Below, in pieces: positions 57,888 through 64,000 of a DNA stretch of 64,000 nucleotides (position 1 is its first letter; each line of letters starts with the position of its first letter). The stretch is taken from contig NC_010617.1 of NCBI RefSeq assembly GCF_000010285.1, positions 930,001 through 994,000 of the forward strand, given 5' to 3'. Below the pieces are notes generated by a model. That model did not search any database and was not told where the DNA came from. It was given only the letters and a program-made list of their open reading frames with translations. This stretch comes from Kocuria rhizophila DC2201. GTDB taxonomy: Bacteria > Actinomycetota > Actinomycetes > Actinomycetales > Micrococcaceae. The translations under genes were made by a program, and so were the position numbers.

Positions 57888-58754
57888 ATGACCAGCAATG
57901 CAGGGAATTTGAGGCCCCCCGGGCAGGACCGCGGGCTGAGGGACGTGGTGCACCACCGGTTCCTCCTCAAGCTGATCACCGACAAGGAGATCCAGATCCG
58001 CTACCGCGGAACGGTCCTGGGCTTGCTCTGGTCCTACTTGAAGCCCGGTGTGCAGTTCCTGGTGTTCTACATCGCCATGGGCGTGTTCCTGGACCTCAAC
58101 CGGGGCATCGAGAACTTCGCCGTGTACCTTTTCTCGGGCATCGTGGTGATGAACCTCTTCGGGGAGGTCTTCGGCAACGCCTCTCGCTCCGTGGTGTCCA
58201 ACGGGGGGCTCCTCAAGAAGATCTACCTGCCCCGCCAGCTGTTCCCGGTGTCGAACCTCCTGGTGGCGCTCATCCACTTCGTCCCGCAGCTGATCATCCT
58301 TCTGATCGCGTGCCTGATCACGGGATGGAGTCCGGACCTCAAACAGTTCCTGGCGGTCGTCGTGGGCACAGTCCTGGTGGCGGCCTTCTCCCTGGGACTG
58401 GGAATGATGTTCGCGACCTTCAACGTGTTCTTCCGGGACGCGGAGAACATCGTGGACCTCATCATCATGGTGGCCACGTGGGCCTCGCCCGTCCTCTACA
58501 TGTGGATGATGGTCCAGGACAAGCTATGGGACTGGGTCTACTACGTCTACATGCTCAATCCGTTGACGGTGGCCGTGGAGCTGTTCCACTACGGTTTCTG
58601 GTTCTCCACCACGGACACCCCGCAGCTGTGGCACGTCCCGCCGCACCTGCTGTCCCTGTGGACCCCCTTGGCACTGCTGGTGACGGCGTTCGTGTTCTTC
58701 ATCGGTGACCGTCTGTTCCGCGCCCACGAGGGCAACTTCGCGCAGGAGCTGTGA
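57888..58754 (+). CDS. wzm: ABC-2 type polysaccharide exporter permease Wzm
   Basis: This 288-residue membrane protein has six hydrophobic helices and the family opening VVHHRFLLKLITDKEIQIRY followed by GLLWSYLKPG. It forms the channel for undecaprenyl-linked polysaccharide export. GAGG precedes the ATG. It is 3 bp upstream of wzt. The position after glfT2 suggests a galactofuranose-containing polymer as cargo. Confidence 0.9.
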   Translation: MTSNAGNLRPPGQDRGLRDVVHHRFLLKLITDKEIQIRYRGTVLGLLWSYLKPGVQFLVFYIAMGVFLDLNRGIENFAVYLFSGIVVMNLFGEVFGNASRSVVSNGGLLKKIYLPRQLFPVSNLLVALIHFVPQLIILLIACLITGWSPDLKQFLAVVVGTVLVAAFSLGLGMMFATFNVFFRDAENIVDLIIMVATWASPVLYMWMMVQDKLWDWVYYVYMLNPLTVAVELFHYGFWFSTTDTPQLWHVPPHLLSLWTPLALLVTAFVFFIGDRLFRAHEGNFAQEL

Positions 58755-58757
58755 AAA

Positions 58758-59684
58758 ATGTCTAGTTCAAGCACTCAGCACACACCCGGGCGGACGGACA
58801 CGGATCTCGCCATCCGCGTCAGACACATGACCAAGGAGTTCGTCCTCCGCCACACGCGGTCCATGAAAGAGGCCTTCGTGTGGCTGGTCAAGGGACGCAA
58901 GGGCGATCTCACGGCCAAGTTCACCGCTCTGGACGACGTCTCGTTCGACATCTACGACGGGGAGACCGTGGCACTGCTCGGCTTCAACGGGTCGGGGAAG
59001 TCGACCACGTTGAAGATGATCTCGGGGGTGATGAACCCCGACTCCGGGGAGATCGTCACCCGGGAGAAGGTGGCCGGTCTCATCGAGGTGGGTGCCGGCT
59101 TCCACCCGGACCTCACGGGCAGGGACAACGTCTACCTCAACGGCGCCATCCTGGGCATGACCAAGGAGGAGATCGACCAGAAGTTTGAGGACATCGTGGC
59201 GTTCTCGGAGATCGCGGAGTTCATCGACACCGAGGTGAAGTTCTACAGCTCGGGCATGTACCTCCGCCTGGCGTTCTCCGTGGCGATCCACACGGACCCC
59301 GAGGTCTTCCTGGTGGACGAGATCCTCTCCGTGGGGGACGAACCGTTCCAGAAGAAGTGCATCGGCCGCATCAAGGACCTGGTGCGCCGTGGCAAGACCC
59401 TCGTGGTGGTGAGCCACGACCTCGGTCTGGTCATGGACATCTGCGAGCGGGGCATCGTGATGGACCACGGAAAGAAAGTCTTCGACGGCACCGTCTACGG
59501 CGCGGTGGCGCACATGCGCAACCAGCCGGAGGAGGACGTCCGGCGGGAGCATGCCGAGGGCATGGCCCGCGCCCTGGAGGACAAGCGCCGCAAGCGTGAG
59601 TGGCAAGCCCGCGAGGCCGCCGAGCGCGGTGAGGAGTTCGTGCCCCAGTACGACCCGGATCTGGACGGCCCGCTGGCCGGCTGA
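58758..59684 (+). CDS. wzt: ABC polysaccharide exporter ATPase Wzt
   Basis: This 308-residue ATPase has Walker A GFNGSGKST (Lys81), a YSSGMYLRLAFS signature, Walker B FLVDEILSVGD and the switch His in VVSHD. It lacks the large C-terminal carbohydrate-recognition domain found in Wzt of some O-antigen systems, and ends in a charged helix. It energises Wzm. A strong terminator follows. Confidence 0.92.
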   Translation: MSSSSTQHTPGRTDTDLAIRVRHMTKEFVLRHTRSMKEAFVWLVKGRKGDLTAKFTALDDVSFDIYDGETVALLGFNGSGKSTTLKMISGVMNPDSGEIVTREKVAGLIEVGAGFHPDLTGRDNVYLNGAILGMTKEEIDQKFEDIVAFSEIAEFIDTEVKFYSSGMYLRLAFSVAIHTDPEVFLVDEILSVGDEPFQKKCIGRIKDLVRRGKTLVVVSHDLGLVMDICERGIVMDHGKKVFDGTVYGAVAHMRNQPEEDVRREHAEGMARALEDKRRKREWQAREAAERGEEFVPQYDPDLDGPLAG

Positions 59685-59705
59685 GGCCGCCTCGGTTCCC
59701 GGCCA

Positions 59706-59746
59706 ACGACGGCGCCGCGAGAGTTCTGCTCTCGCGGCGCCGTCGT
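59706..59746. terminator. Bidirectional terminator after wzt
   Basis: An 18-bp perfect stem (59706-59723 with 59729-59746) with loop TTCTG separates the convergent wzt and DUF6541-like genes. Confidence 0.85.
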
Positions 59747-59764
59747 CCGTTCAGCCCTAGCGGG

Positions 59765-61798
59765 TCACCCGCACCCGGTGATCCGGTACAGCTTGGCGTC
59801 CGGCCCGGTCTGTGCCACGAGCTGGAACCCGTTCTCCGGAGTGAGCTGGTCGTAGCCCGCGGCGTCGAACTGGGCGAACGGGTTCACCTGTCGGGACCCG
59901 AAGTCCAGGACGTACTGCACGTTGTGCTCCTTGACTGCGGGACAGACTGCGGGGTCCGTGGTGAGCTCGTCCAGGTGGTGGATGATGACGGACACACCCG
60001 GGTCTGACACCAGTCCGTTGTGGGGGATGAGCACCTTGGTGCCCGAGACCGCGTAGGCCTGGGACGTGCCCGTGAGGGGGTTGCCGAACACCACCGCGTC
60101 CTGGGGTACGTACTCGGGCAGCTTCTCCAGCAGGTCTCGCTCCTCGGGGGAGACCAGGGCGTAGGGGTAGCTCCCGCCGCCCGCGTACTGGCCCCTGCCG
60201 TAGTTCACGATGTCTGTCATGGCCTGTGTCTGCAGCAGCTGCCACCCCAGGGCCACCGCCAGTGCCCCGCCGACCACGGCGCTGGCACGGGAGCGCAGGA
60301 GCGGCGTTGTTCTCGCGGCCGTGGCGCGCACCCTCTCCGGGGCCCGGTGACTTTGTGCCGCCCGGGACACTGTGTGGCGAGCGCGGGACACCACCCAGTG
60401 CAGGACTGCGACGGCGCCGGCGGTCGCCATCGGGACCGCGACCACGGGGATCAGGGCCAGGATGCGGTGAACGTCGTTGTACCAGATCCCTCCCCAGTCG
60501 TAGCGCAGCCCGGCGTCCCGGGACGAAGAGACCAGCACGTAGAGCCACACCAGGAACGCCCATGGGCCCACCACCCATCGTGAGGTGTGGCGCAGCAGGG
60601 TCCCCGCTCCCAGGAGCACCACGATGACCAGAGCCCACGGCAGGTGCGGGGCGATGGGGTGGACGGTCGCCAGGGCCTCGCCCAGCGCCTGGGGCTCCGT
60701 GGCGTGGGGTTTCCAGGTGGACGCGGACTGGCTGGCGCGTGCGGCGAACCAGATCTGCTGCAGGACCGCGAGCCAGGCCACGAGACCCACCGCCCCCAGG
60801 GCCTTGCGCCACCACGGATTGGTGTGCCAGAGGGCACGCCACCACACCGTGAGAAGCATGACCCACAGCAGGGCGAGCCCCACCACGACCGTGGAAGGGT
60901 GTGCGAGACCCATCGCCCCGGTCACGGCGAGGATCACCACCCAGAGTGCGGTGCGCGACCCCCGGCGGGGTTCCCGCGAGAGCCCCAGGGCCTCGGTGAG
61001 CAAGCCCAGCCAGACCGGGAGGAACGCAATGGACATGGCGTTGGGGTAGAGGATGCCGTAGAAGCTCAGCAGATAGGGGAAGGCGGGGAAGGAGGAGGCC
61101 ATGAGGCCCGCGGCGACGGTCACCGCAGGTCGGGAGCCGAGCAGTCGGGTGGTGAAGTAGAGGCTGCCGAGCACCCATGCCACGCCACAGACCATCATGG
61201 TCATGGCGTTGGCCGTGAGGGTCACCTGTGCGTGGGTCACCTGTGTCAAGAAAGCGGCGGTGCCGTGCCATGCGGCGGGGTAGAAGGTGGGATCACCCAC
61301 TCCGAGGCCGCCCAGGGTGAGGGAGGAGGCCTGTCCGGTCTCCTGGATGTAGCGGACGGCGTTGTAGTGGAAGTTCGCGTCGTATGTCTGCGAGTAGGCG
61401 TCTGGCGTCTGCATGATGAGGTGCAGCCGCTGCACCACGATCCCGATGCCCAGCGCGGCCGCGCACCACAGCCCTACGGTGGTGGTGGTGATGCGCTCCC
61501 GCCAGGGGGTGGTGCCCACCCACGGGCCGGCCAGCAGGCGGCGTCGAGCGGGCAGTAGTGCCAGCCACAGCACGAGCGCCACCACGACGAATGCGAGCGT
61601 GACCGTCAGGGGGTTCCACGGCACTCCCACGAGCCCGAAGATCACTGCCGAGGCGCTGAACCCTGCGACGGACAGCGGGATCACCGCCGCGCTGCGGGCT
61701 AGCCCGCGCAGACCGAGGGCCACGCTGAGCAGCGCGCCCGGAAGGACCATCAGGATCCCCACCAGCGCATACGAGGGAAGTGCTTCGAGCCAGCTCAC
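59765..61798 (-). CDS. Polytopic membrane protein, DUF6541-like glycosyltransferase fold
   Basis: This 677-residue protein has at least twelve hydrophobic helices and a soluble C-terminal domain (about 580-677), the plan of GT-C type membrane glycosyltransferases. Segment SQTYDANFHYNAVRYI after the early helices carries acidic residues where GT-C enzymes have their catalytic Asp. GTG 61798 was chosen from the first conserved hydrophobic segment (SYALVGILMVLPGALL), with GGAG 11 nt upstream and TAAACT (61845-61840) as possible -10. The upstream frame is open but reads non-conserved sequence. It likely adds lipid-linked sugars to a surface glycan. Confidence 0.75.
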   Translation of the reverse strand: MSWLEALPSYALVGILMVLPGALLSVALGLRGLARSAAVIPLSVAGFSASAVIFGLVGVPWNPLTVTLAFVVVALVLWLALLPARRRLLAGPWVGTTPWRERITTTTVGLWCAAALGIGIVVQRLHLIMQTPDAYSQTYDANFHYNAVRYIQETGQASSLTLGGLGVGDPTFYPAAWHGTAAFLTQVTHAQVTLTANAMTMMVCGVAWVLGSLYFTTRLLGSRPAVTVAAGLMASSFPAFPYLLSFYGILYPNAMSIAFLPVWLGLLTEALGLSREPRRGSRTALWVVILAVTGAMGLAHPSTVVVGLALLWVMLLTVWWRALWHTNPWWRKALGAVGLVAWLAVLQQIWFAARASQSASTWKPHATEPQALGEALATVHPIAPHLPWALVIVVLLGAGTLLRHTSRWVVGPWAFLVWLYVLVSSSRDAGLRYDWGGIWYNDVHRILALIPVVAVPMATAGAVAVLHWVVSRARHTVSRAAQSHRAPERVRATAARTTPLLRSRASAVVGGALAVALGWQLLQTQAMTDIVNYGRGQYAGGGSYPYALVSPEERDLLEKLPEYVPQDAVVFGNPLTGTSQAYAVSGTKVLIPHNGLVSDPGVSVIIHHLDELTTDPAVCPAVKEHNVQYVLDFGSRQVNPFAQFDAAGYDQLTPENGFQLVAQTGPDAKLYRITGCG

Positions 61799-61961
61799 GG
61801 GATCCAGGACTCCAGACGGCAGGGGGCGGGTACGTGGGAAGTTTAGTGGACGGCGTGCGGGCACCCGGACGGGGTCCGCGGGAGAACTCGTAGAATCTTT
61901 GTAGAGATCCGGCCATCCGAGGGGGAGCGGTTGGTGCCGCACGCTGTGGAACAATGGTCGG

Positions 61962-62627
61962 GTGAGTCGAGCGTGGATTGTGATGCCCGTGTACAACGAG
62001 GCCGAGGTGGTGGGCGAGGTCCTGGAGAGTCTCCGGAAGACCTTCCCCCACGTGGTGTGCGTGGACGACGGCTCCCGGGACGACTCCGCTCAGATCTGCC
62101 GGGACGCCGGGGCTGTGGTGGTCCAGCACCCGATCAACCTGGGGCAGGGTGCCGCGCTGCAGACGGGCTTCGAGTACGCCCTGCAGGATCCGGAGATGGA
62201 CTGCGTGGTCACGTTCGACTCGGACGGCCAGCACCGCGTGGTCGATGCGTACGACATGGTCCAGCGCATCCGCAGCGGGGAGGCCGAGGTGGTGCTCGGC
62301 TCGCGCTTCCTCGACGACCGCACCCAGGTGTCCACGCTCAAGCGCCTCGTGCTGCGCACGGCCGCGTTCGTGTCCAAGTTCACGAGCGGCATGGACCTCT
62401 CGGACGCCCACAACGGGCTGCGCGCGATCGACCGGGCCACCGTGGCCGAACTGCACCTCAAGCAGAACCGCATGGCCCACGCCTCGGAGATCGTCAACCG
62501 CTTCGCGGAGCTGCAGCCCCGCTGGGTGGAGCATCCCGTGGAGATCATCTACACGGACTACTCGCGCGGCAAGGGCCAGTCCCTGCTCAACGGCGTGAAC
62601 ATCCTGGCCGAACTTTTCGTGAAGTAG
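61962..62627 (+). CDS. Family 2 glycosyltransferase (DPM1-like)
   Basis: This 221-residue GT-A enzyme has VMPVYNEAEVVGEVL at its start, VDDGSRDDSA, and the metal-binding DSDGQH, as in polyprenyl-phosphate sugar transferases. It has no membrane segment. AACAAT (61950-61955) is 6 nt before the GTG and no ribosome binding site is visible, so the mRNA is probably leaderless. The next gene encodes a DUF2304 membrane partner. Confidence 0.88.
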   Translation: MSRAWIVMPVYNEAEVVGEVLESLRKTFPHVVCVDDGSRDDSAQICRDAGAVVVQHPINLGQGAALQTGFEYALQDPEMDCVVTFDSDGQHRVVDAYDMVQRIRSGEAEVVLGSRFLDDRTQVSTLKRLVLRTAAFVSKFTSGMDLSDAHNGLRAIDRATVAELHLKQNRMAHASEIVNRFAELQPRWVEHPVEIIYTDYSRGKGQSLLNGVNILAELFVK

Positions 62628-62642
62628 CGGAGGCGCACCCCC

Positions 62643-63122
62643 ATGACCATCGTGGTACAGATCGTCCTGATCCTCGCCGTGGCCTACGGCGCCCTCACGC
62701 TCGTTCGTGGCGGGGCCAACGCCAAGCACCAGGCCATCCGCCGGCTGGCCGCCGTGGCGTTCTTCCTGTTCGCGGCCGTGTCCATCCTGGTGCCGGACCT
62801 CGTCACGCAGGTGGCCCGCGCACTGGGCATCGGCCGCGGCACCGACCTGGTGCTCTACGCGCTCGTGGTGCTGTTCATGGTCACCCAGTACACCTCGGCC
62901 CAGCGCCGCCGCGTGGAGGAGACCAATGTGACGCGCCTGGCCCGTCACATCGCCATCGCGGAGGCGGAGAAGCCGTGGGAGCACGACGCCGCCCACGCCC
63001 AGCGGCCCTCGGTGCTCACCTTCGCCGCGGCGTCGCCCATCGCGCGTCCCGCCGACGTCCCGCAAGAGGGCCCCGCCGACTCGACGGGCGACGCCGCACG
63101 GGGCGGCTCCACGGCCATCTGA
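62643..63122 (+). CDS. DUF2304 membrane protein
   Basis: This 159-residue protein has three N-terminal hydrophobic segments (IVVQIVLILAVAYGALTLV; AAVAFFLFAAVSILVP; LVLYALVVLFMVTQYTSA) and a cytoplasmic tail. DUF2304 proteins often accompany DPM1-like glycosyltransferases and may anchor them. It starts 15 nt after that gene, and the GGAGG in the gap is its ribosome binding site. Confidence 0.85.
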   Translation: MTIVVQIVLILAVAYGALTLVRGGANAKHQAIRRLAAVAFFLFAAVSILVPDLVTQVARALGIGRGTDLVLYALVVLFMVTQYTSAQRRRVEETNVTRLARHIAIAEAEKPWEHDAAHAQRPSVLTFAAASPIARPADVPQEGPADSTGDAARGGSTAI

Positions 63123-63223
63123 CCTCGCGGGCACCACGGTGACCCGTATCACTTTTCATGAGGATGCATTCTGCGTCCGAGCATGACGTGGCGCACCCCG
63201 TTCATCGGCGCAGGTCAGGGCGG

Positions 63224-63232
63224 TTATCCACA
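63224..63232 (+). other. Single consensus DnaA box
   Basis: TTATCCACA matches the DnaA-box consensus exactly. It is isolated in the 209-bp gap before cpaF. No cluster or oriC genes (dnaA, dnaN) are near, so it is not an origin. Confidence 0.35.
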
Positions 63233-63331
63233 GATCAGCGCCGCGGTCGTGTCCACGGCCCCCGATTTCCCCTAGCGTTCCCCCAGAGATGACCAGCCAG
63301 TAACGGGTTCGGGGGAACCCCAGGGGGAGCC

Positions 63332-63622
63332 ATGGCCACGGGTGTTGCCGAGGACGCAATCGGACTGATCGAGGCGGACGTGCGCGAGCAGATCCGCCGC
63401 GCGGGGCTCGATCCGCTGCACGAGGTGGAGCCCACCCGCCAGATCGTGGCCTCGGTGGTCTCCGATTACGACGTCCGCTCGGCGCGTGCCGGGCTGCCCC
63501 GGCTCCAGGATCTCGAGGCCGCACGGAAGACCGTGCTGGACCTCGTGGCCGGCTACGGGCCCCTGCAGCCCTATCTGGACGACCCCGAGGTCGAGGAGAT
63601 CTGGATCAACGGGCCTGCGTAA
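63332..63622 (+). pseudogene. cpaF: 5' fragment of tadA/cpaF pilus ATPase gene, interrupted
   Basis: These 96 codons match the N-terminal domain of CpaF/TadA secretion ATPases (VLDLVAGYGPLQPYLDDPEVEEIWINGP) up to the point where homologues continue with a short loop and the ATPase core. Instead a TAA stop appears at once and the sequence changes character. GGGGGAG precedes the ATG, and a GGGTTC/GAACCC hairpin (63305-63320) lies upstream of it. The Walker ATPase domain is missing from this window, so the product cannot power a pilus. Insertion of an element after about codon 95 explains this best; a simple nonsense mutation does not explain the loss of homology. Confidence 0.75.
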
Positions 63623-64000
63623 AACGCGTTTAGGTTTCTTGGTGTCAGGAGGTCACACCGACCTCACCGGACCCAAGAAGGGCGAGCACCATGAGCAACC
63701 GCACCGAATCCAAGATCCCCACCCCCGCCGAGATCAAAGCCTGGCCCAAGTTCAAAACCTGGACCCTCGGCACCACCCCCGGGCCCACCAGCCACCTGCA
63801 CCAAACCAAGACCGGCGACTACATGTGGATTTACGGGGGGATGCTCTATGACTCCACAAGTCACACCATCTCGGCCTACTCCATGAAGGACGCCACGGAC
63901 CGCGAGCGAACTGCCGTGAGCCGTGCCCTCGAGGCGCGCCGCCGCCAATGGTTCCAGGGTGACGGAGAAACCACCCGCGACAAGATCCTCAGCGACGAGA
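63620..64000. mobile_element. Left end of a putative inserted element
   Basis: From about 63620 the cpaF sequence is replaced. The new DNA begins with a 10-bp palindrome AAACGCGTTT (63622-63631), then an inverted repeat GAGGTC-ACACC-GACCTC (63649-63665), and then a new gene. By my own count GC over 63721-64000 is about 64%, lower than the rest of the window appears, and codons such as ATT, TAT, ACA and AGT occur. No integrase, transposase or right end is inside the window, so the element class is unknown. Confidence 0.55.
63691..64000 (+). CDS. Unknown protein of the inserted element (partial)
   Basis: An open frame starts at ATG 63691 (MSNRTESKIPTPAEIKAWPK) and runs past the window end for at least 103 codons. 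An AAGGGCGAG stretch precedes it. It is hydrophilic and has no signal peptide. It shows a Trp/Tyr-rich middle (DYMWIYGGMLYDS) and a basic helix (ALEARRRQWF). I do not recognise a family. Codon use is less GC-rich than in neighbouring genes, consistent with foreign origin. Confidence 0.6.
   Translation, partial: MSNRTESKIPTPAEIKAWPKFKTWTLGTTPGPTSHLHQTKTGDYMWIYGGMLYDSTSHTISAYSMKDATDRERTAVSRALEARRRQWFQGDGETTRDKILSDE

Noticed and set aside
61293-63152. Long minus-strand frame opposite the GT2 and DUF2304 genes
   Set aside because: Composition is typical of an antisense GC-rich frame, and both sense-strand genes are clear family members.
63224-63232. Replication origin
   Set aside because: A single DnaA box without an AT-rich region, dnaA or dnaN cannot support an origin call.
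63620-64000. Simple insertion sequence
   Set aside because: No terminal repeat typical of a known IS family and no transposase motifs are visible; the element class is left open.

Overview
The window is chromosomal DNA from a very GC-rich Gram-positive bacterium. Its gene order is that of Actinobacteria: adnAB-nudC-uvrD2; ThiF-like/YgjP-like/DUF2342/S16-PDZ/UPF0182; mtrAB-lpqB-comF-hpf-secA-Rv3235; pdtaS-whiB1. The absence of mycolate-type genes and the family flavour of the proteins suggest Micrococcaceae (Kocuria/Arthrobacter-like). The genus is inference. There are no rRNA genes, CRISPR arrays or intact insertion sequences.

Layout. 0-7.7 kb: end of an AdnA-like and a complete AdnB-like helicase-nuclease, an APH-fold phosphotransferase, NudC and UvrD2. 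7.8-11.4 kb: a Baeyer-Villiger monooxygenase/hydrolase pair facing a LacI-type regulator across a 14-bp palindrome. 11.5-19.7 kb: ThiF-like protein, YgjP-like metallopeptidase, DUF2342 protein, PDZ-Lon protease and UPF0182 membrane protein. 19.9 kb: initiator tRNA with its own promoter and terminator. 20.2-24.7 kb: TPM protein-PspA-HerA-like operon on the minus strand. 25-31.2 kb: HtrA protease, TrmL, cysteine desulfurase and MnmA (tRNA thiolation), chorismate mutase, MetE-like protein. 31.3-42.1 kb: MtrAB-LpqB, ComF, HPF, SecA, Rv3235-like protein, LysM protein. 42.4-48.5 kb: small HTH protein, CpaB/CpaE-like Tad-pilus proteins, PdtaS, WhiB1. 48.5-53 kb: a large EccC/FtsK-type ATPase. 53.2-63.1 kb: cell-surface glycan genes, including a glf-glfT2-wzm-wzt operon for galactofuranose polymer synthesis and export. 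63.3 kb to the end: the start of a tadA/cpaF pilus ATPase gene that is cut off after 96 codons, followed by DNA of lower GC carrying an unknown gene.

The genes fall into working groups: DNA end processing and repair, envelope stress and protein quality control, tRNA sulfur modification, envelope signalling coupled to Sec export, Tad pilus assembly, and galactofuranan synthesis and export. Several genes have a -10-like hexamer only 6-8 nt before the start codon, which predicts leaderless mRNAs. The most notable feature is the broken cpaF gene at the right edge, which looks like the left end of an inserted element.
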